This document shows positions 1-13,100 of a stretch of DNA of 64,000 nt, piece after piece. The DNA is from Watersipora subatra (Eukaryota > Bryozoa > Gymnolaemata > Cheilostomatida > Watersiporidae), in NCBI RefSeq assembly GCF_963576615.1, contig NC_088711.1, positions 13,315,869-13,379,868 on the forward strand. Direction: 5' to 3'. Positions within the stretch are counted from its first letter, which is position 1. Each line of letters opens with the position of its first letter. The translations under genes and the position numbers were made by a program. The notes beneath the pieces are model-generated. The model did no database searches. It had not been told where the DNA came from and saw only the letters and a list, made by a program, of their open reading frames with translations.

Positions 1-729
1 CTATAAGAAAGCAGTGTGTTCCTGCCCATCCTCTATTTGTCTCTAGGGGGTCAAGATTAGGATAAAAAATATCTTACAACGATACTCCAACTCGTGGCAT
101 TCAGATTGGTATACCGATACCGGAACACTTGCACCAATCAATCGCCTTCTAAGTATTTATTAACAATTGAGCAGCTACTTATTCTCTCTGTTTTGTCGAC
201 ACATCTGACGATCTATCACGGCGAATTAGAATGTCATAAAAATTGTATAGAAGTATATATTGTATACGTTATATATAACAGAGATTACGCTATACGAGTG
301 TCGTTTTGTCTTACAAGGGTGGAGAGAAGAAGGAAGCAACGTTTTATGACTAACTACAAGATTATCGTTATTCAAATCGAATTTGAGAACTTGCACCCAT
401 TTGACGTGTTACGTTGTATGTGATATTTTATGTAGTACGAAGCAAAACTTTACATAAATTTTTTACGTTATGTGGAATTTACGTTATAGGAGGTATACAT
501 TATAGGAGCGTCTATAGCACTTTCCAAAATTTAAAGTTCGTTGAATCGTCGTGAAAGTAGAGGCTGAGGAAGATTCTAAGAGAGAAATGGGAAAATTATA
601 AAAATTCATAAGGAGGCATCTACATAAATTCAGGTGTAGAGTCAAATCTGTGCTAGAATTTTACTTGGTACATAAAAAAATTCAATTGTAGAGGTGATTA
701 ATGGTAGAAGTTTGACTGTACATCATTTG
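1..729. other. Flank beyond the copia 3' LTR, no gene seen
   Basis: This stretch is AT-rich and has only one modest reading frame (94-423, plus), which has biased composition and resembles nothing I know. No exon of the GAK gene, whose missing C-terminal J domain would have to lie in this direction, can be seen here. No J-domain HPDK codon pattern was found on the minus strand. Confidence 0.5.
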
Positions 730-906
730 TGTTGTTTAGATACTTTGAACGTTCAGTTTATTGACAGAAAATTTATTAGCTGTGTTCATCTTGACAGTTG
801 TGAACAAAGAGAGGGTATTATGAAAAGGCTATTGTAACAAAAAGCAGAAAGCTTTCAGAAAGCACAACGAGATAGCTTTTAAAACCATGAAGCTGCCATT
901 ATTACA
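730..906 (-). repeat. Putative 3' LTR of the copia element
   Basis: Read on the minus strand, the segment starts TGTAATAATGG and ends CTAAACAACA, the TG...CA form of a Ty1/copia LTR. A purine-rich tract (GAGTGGGAG) lies just before it, where a polypurine tract belongs, about 120 bp after the pol stop codon. An AATAAA occurs inside near 760. The matching 5' LTR is missing, so the boundaries cannot be checked by pairing. Confidence 0.5.
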
Positions 907-1028
907 ATACTCCCACTCAGTTACATGGTTGCACCAACAGCCAGTTCGTGACAAAAAAAAATACAATGATCGTAATCAACGAAAAAGCAAAAATATAACA
1001 GTCTTGTGTTCAGTGGTCAGACAATCAA

Positions 1029-3760
1029 TTAACTCAAACCCAACATGTCTCTAAATTTGACAAATCGATCACGTGGCAGCGGCTTCGTGAATATGTCAGT
1101 GATATCATTGGTCAAACAAAACTCGGTACAGACATCATCAGCTTCAATCGCCTCACGAACGTAGTGGTATTTTACATCTATGTGTTTTGTACGCTTGCTA
1201 GTTTTCGGGCTGTTTGCGATCGCTGCAGCTGATTGATTATCTACAAAGATGATTGTAGAATTAAGTTGTGTGGTTCCAATATCTGAGAATAGCTGACGTA
1301 ACCACATGCACTCAACAACACCATCAAACAACGCAATATACTCTGATTCCGTAGTAGAGAGAGCAACGACTGACTGACGCTTGCTGGACCAGCTGATTGG
1401 ACAACCAGCATTAATGAAGACTGCACCCGATTTCAAATGCCGGTCAGCGTCGCTCGCATAATCTGCATCTGTGTATCCAACCATTGGTTTACCTTGCTTT
1501 CTAAAATTCAGGCATAAATTCTTGGTGCCCTTCAGGTAGCGTATTACTCGTTTGGCTGCGGTCAAGTGAGTCTGGGTGGGGCAAGCGTTGAACTTGGCTA
1601 AAGGTCCCACTGCTTCAGCAATATCTGGACGAGTAGATACGGCAGCATATAGTAGACTTCCTACCATCGATTGATAGAGATTGGGATCTGCTAATTTGCT
1701 TCCATCCTTGTGACTCAGCTTTACATCATATGCTGCCGGAGTTGCGACAGGCTTACAGTTTTCCATGTTGAACTTTTGAATTATTTGTTGAATGTAAGGC
1801 TTTTGACTTATACGCATAGAATTTTCTCCTCTCTCAATAAGTAATCCCAGACAATGATGAAGCGGTTCGAGATCCGTCATTTTGAAACGAGACAAGAGAG
1901 CCGATTTTAATTCAGTCATCTGAGCACTAGTGTCTGACATTATACACAAGTCATCTACGTAGACACCAATCATCACTTCCTGGTCATTTTTCCAGCGAAT
2001 ATACACACAGTTGTCAGCGGAGGACTGCATGAAACCTAATGATTTAAGAAATTCATCTAATACCATGTTCCAACATTTAGGCGACTGTTTAAGTCCATAC
2101 GGCGAGCGATTAAGTTTGCAGACTAAATTTTCTTTACGCGGCACAACAAAACCCTCTGGCTGTTCCATATACACCTGTACATCTTCTGACAGTTTTCCAT
2201 TCAAAAAAGCCGTTTGTACATCCATTTGGTGTATCATCATATCTCTCTCAACAGCATCCGATAAGAGTGCTCGCAGAGATGTTCTGTGAATCACGGGGGC
2301 GTATGTTTCATCGTAATCCACCCCAGCCTTTTGTGCATATCCCTTTGCCACAAGTCGAGCTTTGAATCTACTTATAGACCCATCAGACGAGTGTTTAGCC
2401 TTGAAAACCCACTTAGAGCCAATCGCTTTGCGCTCGGGCGGCAGATCAACTAGTTCCCATGTACCATTGTTGATCAGTGATTGATACTCATCATTGCTGG
2501 CTTTGATCGAGGCATCACGATTTGTGCTAGCCTGTGCTTGCGACAAACTAAGAGGCTCCACAATGTTAATTGCTGAGTGAGCAGAGTGACCAAGGTTTGT
2601 GAAATCATCAATACCAAACCAAGCAATGGGTTGAGTGGAACGTGGTGATTGCCTATGTGTAACCGTCGGTGTTGGAGGAGCCTTTTCATTTTCTGATAGG
2701 TCAATATTCACCGCTTCAGAGTTGTCTACACTTGGCTTTGACGACTGATTTGGTAAACCGAGCTTGGTTTCATCAAAGGTGACATCACGTCTTACCTCTA
2801 TTTTTCTAGTGATCGGATCGTAGAGTCTGTAGGCTTTAGACCTAAGGCTATACCCCACAAACACCATTGATTCTGCTTTCTCATCGAGTTTATGTCTCAG
2901 CTGATCGGGTATGTGAGCATAGGCTAAACATCCAAAAATTTTCACGTGTCCAAGATCAGGTTTTCTGTTGTTCCATTTTTCATAAGGAGTTGTATTCCAT
3001 TCAAGTGCTCGTGTGGGGAGGCGATTACGAATGTATACCGCGGTCGATATTGCCTCTGCCAAGAATGACTTTGGAAGGTGAGATTCAGAAATTAACGAGC
3101 GAGCGGCCTCACAAACAGTACGATTAAATCTCTCAGCACAGCTGTTTTGTTGTGGAGAATAGCGAGTGGTGACTTGGTGATGTATACCTTGGGCTGAAAG
3201 GTAACTCTCAAACTCATTAGATGTATATTCTCCACCACCATCGCTTTAAGTGTACCTATAGTCTGACCAGTTTGATTTGTCACTAATGATCCGTAAGTTC
3301 TAAACGCCTGGAACACGCTAGATTTGTCACGTAAAAAATATATCTGCACATGCCAACTAAAATCATCAATAAATGAAACAAAATACTTGCTACCACCTAA
3401 AGATTCATTCTGCATAGGGCGACACACATCCGTATGTACCAATTCAAGAACCCTACTTGATTTAATGCCACGGTCAGTTTGAAAAGGACGTCGAGACATT
3501 TTACCTTTCACGCAAGCTTCACAGACACCTAGTTCGCCGGTAACATTACAACCATTTTCACACCAATGATTCATGTTTTTGAGGCTACTTACGTTTATAT
3601 GAGCGAGACGTTGATGCCACAGTAGGGAGGAGGACGCGGTAGCATTAGCAGTATGAATAGCAAACTCGACATCAAGATAATATAGCCTGTTTACTACAGA
3701 TCCTGATGCTATCAACATCTTTCTTTGATTCTTAACCCAGCATCTCGAAATGAATTTAGC
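1029..3760 (-). mobile_element. Ty1/copia retrotransposon pol, 5'-truncated and frameshifted
   Basis: The polyprotein runs on the minus strand in the copia order. It begins in the GAG-pre-integrase region (LLWHQRLAHINVSSLKNM, then CEACVKGKMSRRPF), followed by the integrase core (HTDVC, SFIDDFS), reverse transcriptase (WVFKAKHSSDG, YGLKQSPKCWN, YVDD at about 1945) and RNase H (DADYASDADRH, STTESEYIAL, VDNQSAAAIA). It stops at 1029. One single-base deletion near 3244, inside the integrase, splits it into frames 3718-3240 and 3240-1029; the second frame is otherwise open for over 700 codons. Gag and protease are missing: upstream of about 3760 the frame meets a stop and similarity ends. The element sits about 390 bp beyond the stop codon of the GAK-like gene, in the same orientation. 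It looks young but is not autonomous. Confidence 0.93.
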
Positions 3761-4151
3761 TTACTTAAAGCTAAGTTTTAATATGTAATTTACTAAACTT
3801 AAACTTTGTCATCGGTGAAAATTTTATCACCGAACTGTTTCTGGTGTCATCTTCACTATAACTTATAAGTAATAACGCTGAACGGAGAAAACATGAGCAC
3901 CGTATCACTTTCAAATATTTGTGAGAGAGATTTTGGTGAATAGAATATCGACATTTTTGATATATTCAGCACACCGATTGCCAAACTTTTATTTCGAGAA
4001 TTTTTGTTGTTGATATCGTATGGCGAAAGAAATGTTGTACGGCGAGGACGGAAAATATTGCGTTCCACCTCACGAGGCAAAAAAATCATATAGCAAGGAC
4101 ATCATAACCCGGGAGCGCACTGTACTTATGCAAATGTGGAGTACGTAAATC
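3761..4151 (-). other. Probable 3' UTR and flank of the GAK-like gene
   Basis: The stretch between the terminal stop codon (4152-4154) and the copia remnant has no convincing coding frame. A minus-strand AATAAA lies at 3988-3993, about 160 nt past the stop, a reasonable distance for a polyadenylation signal. This supports the gene really ending here, without proving it. Confidence 0.4.
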
Positions 4152-7100
4152 CTAGTACAAACCGTAAAGCTGCAGCGTCTGTTCGTACTCCTGCCGCCCG
4201 GAGAATGGAATAAGTGCATCTGTACTCGAAGGGTTCCAGTTACTCCAGCTCAGCTCCTCTCGCAGCGGTCTCTCATCATTAGACACCTTGATATCCATGC
4301 AGAAGCGGAAGAGGTCAGGCAGCTTCTCAGCAGCTTCAGCTTCCAGGTCAAGGTTATCCCTAAAATGAAGAATAATTAACTTTCATTAGAAGAAATTAAT
4401 ATTAGGACTTGTAGCAATTTAAAATAAATACAACTACGCACACGCACCTACGTACACACACACTACACCAATACATACCTATATATATATGCATGTACAT
4501 ATGTGTACATGCATATATAATTTATACAATATAGGAGTCGAGCTGGCCCCCGGATCAACTATTGCACTTTGTTCCATTGCTGAGTAGGTACATGTAGTTT
4601 TACTTTTCTACCAATTTTATGCTATCCATTGTAACTTTTATGTTCTCTAGATACAAAAAAAAAGGAATAATAAAATACTTCATCTGATCAGTGTGAACCA
4701 AAGTAAGGTCCTTTCAGATCATGGGTATCATTGCTGCAAGTCAACTTGAACATCAGGTTTTGGAATTCAAACAAGCGAAAATATATTATTCCTAAATTTC
4801 AGTTTTATTTTAAAATAATCAAGTTACCAAACTTGTAGTTTTACAGATGAAAGGAAGTCACTCCTCTATCGTTCTTTAAGCAACTCATTAAAGTAGGCCA
4901 ATACAGGTCCTCTTACAATAAATATAAACGCTACTGCTTTTGTTCGGTCATACTTACCGGGTGAATTTAAGGGAAGTCGTCTGTCGCGCTACGAACCCTG
5001 TGTGAAATCTTACTTGAAACATTTTCACACTGGAGAGCTAAAATAAATATCATTCATACAATTGATAAATAGTTAAATCAGGTATGTGTTCCTATCTTGT
5101 GCATATCTGAAACAAATAAGAATGAATATTTCACATCTAGAGGCACAACAGGTCCCAGTCAAGTGTACGCTATCCATACATTTTATACCTTGCCCTGTAG
5201 CTTGGTGCCAAGCGAAGAGCGAGCGTGACTGACTGTCACGCAAATGTCCCCGAAGAGTACTGTAGGAGTGACAGGTATACGTATCGTGCCATCGGATACT
5301 AAATATTCTCTCATCTTTTCATACTCCGCAGAAGTGGATAGCAACAGCTGTGAACCGCTTCTCACTTCGATAAGGGGACGACACCCCGTCCTGTTGGATG
5401 GGAAAGAGGGTATTGATGAGAAAGGGTGCCTACTTAGGAACACCTGGCAGAGTATCAGAGGTGAAGAAATTGGCATTGAACTAGCTTATTTGCTAAATGA
5501 TCAAAAGCAGTCAATAAGCTTAAATGAGGTGAAAGTGATAATAAAATGAACTAGCTACTAGCCAATTTAAAAGATATATGACCGCAGCAGAATCTACACT
5601 ATTAAGAGACAAAAAACTTAATACTATAAATTCCCCTGTCATACAGCCCACAACCAAAGTGATATTGTAAAAAAGAAAGGGTACTGATGGTTGAGAAATG
5701 CAATATTAGCAGTCAAATAGCACTGCAGTGAAATAGGATAACTGCAATGGTAGCTGTAATGTACTGGGTGTTATTATGTACAACAAACAGCAATAATGAA
5801 AGGAGAAGATTATGTTTATATCTCTCCCCCGCAATAGAAGAAATGCAATATTAGAAGTAAAATTCACTGATATAATTAAAATAACCAATATTATTAGTAT
5901 AGTAATACAGTAATAATAAAAAACCAATGCACAATTTTGTTTACATTTCAAGACGTCATAGCTAACAATATCAAGAAGTTGTGATATTTATATAGATTTT
6001 TAGAAAATCTATTTAACAAAACTATTTAGAAAAATAATAACAGTAACATATTGCCCAACATCTGTCATTAAATACTTCGATCTTGTAAATTCGAATGCTT
6101 ATTCTTATAATTAAATCTTATAAAATTGAATAATTATTCTTATAATTAAATATTATAATAATCTCAAAAGAATCGTTGAAAAAAATATCTTTGTCATTTC
6201 CTTTACTTTCGCTGCTTTGGACATCAGTTAGAATACCAAAGTAGTCATAAGTGTCCAAAATGTCAGTTACTTTGAAATCGGCAAAAAAGAAACGATTGCT
6301 TTTCAGTACTCCTACGTTACTTACAGAAACCTTCGGCAATTGGACAATGCTATAGACTGGTGAAATGTGCACGTTTTTTTCAAGAAATGCGCAAGACTTA
6401 ATGGTTCTATTCTCTGTCGCTCGGCGTTTCATTTGCCGGTCTTGATTTTAATAAAAATAAGGCTTGTCAAGTCTTAATAACGATTTCAGGCCGAATTAAT
6501 CTGTCTAGTTATGTATAATCCGATCAGATGGGTAAGGTTTAGGAAATTTTCTACAAATAATAAAGACTTGGTAACATATTTAAATAGGTTTATATGTGTT
6601 TTGTATCATTATTATACTTGAACGACTCCATTGAAAAATGGTTAAATTCGTTGATGAGATTTCGGTACAAGAGTTTGCGACAGCCGCTAATGAATAATTT
6701 TTGTGAGTTGTGTGCACATATGCATTTATCATAAATCTCCCAAACAATCGCTTCGCTCGTGTTTGGTCGTGGGATTAATCAGAGGCCATTTTCTTGAGGA
6801 ACGCCATATAGTTCAGCGACATGCTTGCCCACGAGCAGAAACACAGGTCAATGATAAATTACGGTCATTACATAGCTATCTACCGGGTTAATTAAAAAAC
6901 CTTATTATTCCCCGCATAACTTTTATTCGTCCGAGGATTCAGTAACACTTTGTTATTCGTCATGAAAAGACATCTTGCAACGAACACATTGGGAGTATAA
7001 ATTTCTAGATTTAACGCTATCACGTGCCACAGTCTATCCTTACAAAAAGATTGTATAGCGACAGCAATAATTCAAGTCAGCAAAATTAATTATTGGTTGA

Positions 7101-10100
7101 GTTTCAGTTTGGTTTACATCAAGCTTGTTTAAATATTACAAAATAATGCATGTAGAATCTCCCAATTCTGACTGCATCAAAAATATGAAGAAAAACTGTC
7201 TTTTTAAAGTTTTACTGTATGTGCTTATATGAACTGTCGCACATGCAACAATCATAATACCTACGGCAGCATTCAAACACACCGATGCATAAAGCAGAGA
7301 CCGCAGGAGGCAAAGCTAGAATTGCTTTTAACATTGGATAATTATTTTATTAGCCATGCACCACTGGACATTCGCCTAGTAACTTATACCTTTAATGGTA
7401 TCTGCTCGTGAGCAACCATGTCAAACGGTTAAAAATTAATAGACAAGAAAGAGTCATGAATTACAACAGTTGTCTATTAAAATGAAACGTGTAGACTTTG
7501 CCAGCGAGATGCCTTTGTACCTTGTGGTGAACCTTAAGCAAGGCTAGAAGCAAAAAGCATAGTGATCCTTGTAACCGAACAACTCACCTCATTTTGTTGA
7601 AAACTGGTACAGGAGTTATGGTAACATGGAGGAGCTGTATGGCTCTACGATGTGGCACCAGACCATTTGATATCTGACCAATATACTCCAAGTATCTGCA
7701 ATGTAAACAAATCAAAGATGCAACACTCACCCAGCCCGCAAATGCCTCTACAGCCACTCAACCCTATAATGATAGCTGCACATGTCGACATACTTGAATT
7801 GGGAAGGGTCAGGAGTCATCTCCTTTTGTGGTACATGCCGATTTAGTCTCCTCTCAACGCACATGCCCATTATTTGAACTGGAGATGTAAGTGACTTGGA
7901 ATACGCTAACAATGCACCGGCCACTGTGGCACTCAAACCTCGACCATCCTGCAAGAGAGCACACAACTCATATAAACTCAAGAGAGCACACAACTCATAT
8001 AACTCCATGTCATTCCATGAGCCATTGCACCACAAGTTTCCACGATTTACTCGCTTGTACCAAAGAGGTGCAATATTATAATTTAAAGAATCAAACACAT
8101 AATCAACAAGAGGATAGACATTTCTACCTTGTTAGATGTACTACTACATGTGGCTACCCAAATCTACTTGATCAGATGCAACCGTCATTACTCTCAACTC
8201 TACCTAACAGTGTATAACAACGTACCAACCCTACATCAGTGTATAACAACCTACCAACCCTACCTCACAATATATACATGTAACAACCTACCAACCCTAC
8301 CTCACAGTGTATAACCCTACCAACCCTACCTCACAGTGTATAACAACCCTACCAGCCCTACCTCACTGTGTATAACCCTACCAACCCTACCTCACAGTGT
8401 ATAACAACCCTACCAGCCCTACCTCACAGTGTATAACAACCTACCAACCCTACTTCACAGTGCATAACAACCCTACCAGCCCTACCTCAGTGTATAACAA
8501 CCCTACCAACCCTACCTCACAGTGTATAACAACAATGTTTTCCGGGTCTTTTTTTAACCAGGAATGCATGTTCTTGCAGAGTCTGAAGAGAAGTTCCAGG
8601 GGAGGGGTTTTGGACTTGGGTGGGCAGCTGCAGTGCTCTACCTAATAACAATATACGAGTCTGTTAAATACCATACCAGCTCTTTTTGATACAGTAAATA
8701 ATAATAATAACAATCAACTGCAAGAAATATTTCCATTGACAAACATTGTCAAGAAAAAGATTACGAAACTATCTACCAAATATGTTTTTGTCGAACTTGA
8801 CTGACAATCGAGATAACTCACCCGCTGATTAAACTTCCTAATATCGTAGCTCCTCGGCGTGAGGTTATAGACATAGTACCTATCTTTATACTGGGTCTCA
8901 AGGAAGCCTCTCACTTCGTCTATCAGGTTATGAGGCCCCAGCTCATGGGTTTCACTAGGAAATGGCATCACTACAACAGATGGGAGAATGTTTGAAATAC
9001 AAGAATTATGTAACTTCGAATAGTATAATAAATAGTTTGTTTTGACATTCAAAATTGTTTTACCTATTTGCAGCATGCAACTAAGATGAAACAAGATGAA
9101 CATGAAAAATAGCGATCTTACCCATAATCCTTCTGGTAATAAACGCCACATCCATTTCCTTGGTGCCCATACTACAACATACATGTAGATAGCTTGTGCA
9201 ATCACTGTGCAAAGAGCTATTAACACTATGTTGTGTATACACATACACTAGACTATTGGGCTTCACCCAGTTTAAATACATTCAAATCTGTGTTAACAAC
9301 TGTAAAACTTCTTCCATCACGAGGCAACCAAATATTAACAGTAGGAATATCCAAGTTTTGTTTTGAAAACAAAGCATCGATAATAATATTGATAATCGAG
9401 TGGCTCTACTGCTATGTTTCCATTGCGGGGATGAGTGGATTTGGAATTGTGCGCACATGTTGAGTTACGCGGGCGCTTTATTAAGGATAAGGAATTCTAC
9501 ATATACCGGCGCACACCCGTCTCATCAGCACGCTTTCTTGACACAATAGATTCAGCATTATATCGTTTAAAAGTAAATTTAAAAACTAAATAAATAAAGC
9601 ATGTGGAGCTGCTCTAATCGAAGTAGGAACGACTGAAAGGCTGAAGACGTTTAAAATGGAATAGCTTGTGTAGCATTTTCTTGCACGTCATTCGCGAGTG
9701 TCATTTTTATCTTTCGCATGCATAAAACATTCGATTAAAATTTGCGAGTAACAAAGCTTGCTCAACCTCTGGGTTTTTGTTGTTTCAATCTTGCAGACGA
9801 CTTGCGGATTAACCGCCTCATGGAACCATGGTAATTAATAGCCGTGTCTGTCCATCCGTCGCCATAGTTACAGGTTGGGATAAAATACTGTATCATATAG
9901 GATTCGAACGTCTACCAAGCGACATTCATCTTGGTAGACCGGCACTCTAGCAACTGTGCCCATCAACCGCCTGCTGGCACTTCAGAATAATTGTATGTAT
10001 AGTTATTACACCTGATGATCACTCACGGGGTACTAGACTGCCAGGGCCCTAGTTGCAACAATATACTTGACTAAGTGATCGTAAGAGGGTCCATCAATGG

Positions 10101-13100
10101 CTAAATCGAAAGAGATAAGTTTTAAAAATGATTATACAAACTAGCCGAATCAATGCAAAAAATAAAAACAACAATTGCTACCATCACTTAGCCTTAGCAA
10201 TCACTTAGCCTTAGCAATCACTTAGCTTTAGCAATCACTTAGCCTTAGCAGCCACATAGCCTTAGCAATCACTCAGTCTTAGCAGTCACATAGCCTTAGC
10301 AATCACTGAGCCTTAGCAGTCACATAGCCTTAGCAATCACTTAGCCTTAGCAGCCACATAGCCTTAGCAATCACTCAGTCTTAGCAGTCACATAGCCTTA
10401 GCAGCCTACCTTAAGTCAGAACGGCCATTATGACATTCATAAACTCTTTTTGTGGTTTCCCACTTCTTTAAATAATGTTAAAGCAAACGCCGTCGAACCC
10501 CCCCCCCCCCCCGCCCGCATCAGCCACTAAAGAACTCAAACCATCCCTTGTAATACTCACTATGACGCGGTTTGGCTGATGGTGTGTGCCACTTTGGAAG
10601 AAGCATCCTTTATGTTTTTCATGAGGCTGCCGGCACCTCCTTTCAGTGAGCTGAGAAAGCCTCCAGCGCTGCCATGTTGTGCAGGTGCTGCTGAGCCAGA
10701 AAACTGCTCAGTGTTATTGGGAACACTGTTGGAATGACTTGATGGTTGGGGTGGTATATGCTGGGGGCTTGGCTGAGAGGGTGGCTGAGAGGGTGGTGTT
10801 GAAAGGGAATCTGTAAGGATAAATGTCATATAATGCATGCGTTATTAATTAATACCTGCATTATGAATTTGATGTCCGTTACATTGAAAATGCAGTAAGA
10901 TAACGACGGAAGCACACCAGAGTTCTGTCGGACAACTTCAGTAGGAACTTTATGAGTAACAAATGCTACAACATGCAGCATTCAGATTGTTAATGCTGCA
11001 GCAGATGGAGTGGTGAGCAGCAGCGAGATCTGCTGACTTCACCTTTTCAATTAATGCTTTGTCATGAATGTGAGCGATTCAAGTTTTTGAATGAAATTCA
11101 AATCATTCCAGGAGGAAATAATAAAACAAACACCATGTCACTCTATGAGAATGTGAGGCAGCTTGATGAAACTGTTTTCAGAGCAAAGTTTTAAAAATAT
11201 ATTATAAATACACCTTAAGTTTTGTAACAGAAAGTTAGTGGAAAGTAGACATTCTAACAAGAAAATATTTTGTCCAGATTTTTGTTTTTGTTGTGCTTCA
11301 CAGAAGGGCTGGTTGGTACTAGGGCTAGCATAGGGTTGGTACTGACGGGTTGGTACTAGGGCTAGCATTTCACAGAAGGGTTGGTACTAAGGCTAGCATT
11401 TCACAGAAGGGCTGACTGGTACTGAGGCTAGCATCTCACTAAAGGGCTGGCTGGTACTAGCGCTAGAATTTCACAATGCATTGTACTTTGCCTCTAAAGG
11501 TTCCAAATATGATCCCAAAATATGGCTTGCAGAAACCTGCGAGTGACTGTATCACTTTGGGCAAGCAAAACTATTGTTATTAAAAATAAAGGCCATATCT
11601 ACAAATATATACATCTCTAGACTATTGTAATTAGAAACAGAGGCCATGTCTACAAATATATACATCTCTAGACTGTTGTAATTAGAAACAGAGGCCATAT
11701 CTACAAATATATAAACCTCTAGACTATTGTAATTAGAAATACAGGCCATATCTACAAATATATACATCTCTGGACTATTGTAATTAGAAACAGAGGCCAT
11801 ATCTACAAATATATACATCTCTAGACTATTGTAATTAGAAACAGAGGCCATATCTACAAATATATACATCTCTAGACTGTTGTAATTAGAAACAGAGGCC
11901 ATATCTACAAATATATACATCTCTAGACTATTGTAATTAGAAACAGAGGCCATATCTACAAATATATACATCTCTAGACTATTGTAATTAGAAACAGAGG
12001 CCATATCTACTAATATATACATCTCTATTCCACTGTAATAGCAAATCAAGCTGCATAGATAAACTTCAACCCTCGATCCAAGGAGACATGCATTACACAC
12101 AATTGTCAGACACAGCCCGATAATTGCGACCTTTCTGAAACCAGATTGCTCACATGCACACCAAAAACAGCCGAGTTGAGAAAAAGACAGATTCTAAACT
12201 CATCTCACAACAATACTGGAACAAATTATATAGATTATCAACTCATCCCACCACACTACTGGAACAACTTGTATAGATTATCAACTCATCTCGCAACACT
12301 ACTGGAACAACTTATATAGATTATCAACTGATCCCACAACGCTACTGGAACAACTTAAATAGATTATCAACTCATCCCACAACACTACCAGAACAACTTA
12401 AATAGATTATCAACTCATCCCACAACACTACTGGAACAACTTACATAGATTATCAACTCATCCCACAACACTACTGGAACAACTTAAATAGATTATCAAC
12501 TCATCCCACAACACTACCGTAACAACTTAAATAGATTATCAACTCATCCCACAACACTACTGGAACAACTTATATAGATTATCAACTCATCCCACAACAC
12601 TACTGGAACAACTTATATAGATTATCAACTCATCCCATAACACTACTGGAACAACTTATATAGATTATCAACTCATCCCACAACACTACTGGAACAAATT
12701 ATATAGATTATCAACTCATCCCACCACACTACTGGAACAACTTATATAGATTATCAACTGATCCCACAACGCTACTGGAACAACTTATATAGATTATCAA
12801 CTCATCCCACAACACTACTGGAACAACTTACATAGATTATCAACTCATCCCACAACACTACTGGAACAACTTATATAGATTATCAACTCATCCCATAACA
12901 CTACTGGAACAACTTATATAGATTATCAACTCATCCCACAACATAGCCTGTCTTGACAAACTGTTGTTTTTGTGGAGTTGTCTCCCCGTCAAGCGGGCGA
13001 GCAACACAACAGCTTGTCACAAGACGTACTGCACCTGATGCATCAGCTGCACTGAAAGGGAGTTGTTCTCTTCCGTCTATGCGGCTTGGCTGCGATGTTA

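Noticed and set aside
94..423. 109-codon frame at the left edge
   Set aside because: It is AT-biased, has no recognisable motif and lies next to a retrotransposon LTR.
8714..9281. Minus-strand frames of 176 and 66 residues
   Set aside because: They read through introns around GAK exons 10 and 11; only the short spliced parts (8822-8970, 9122-9171) are coding.
9280..9380. Minus-strand stretch reading LDIPTVNIWLPRDGRSF
   Set aside because: It is in the right place for a GAK linker exon, but exons 9 and 10 join in phase without it and it has no family match.
11552..12100. Frame with nine repeats of a 17-residue peptide
   Set aside because: The 51-bp minisatellite period keeps the frame open; it is intronic, with no homology or start context.
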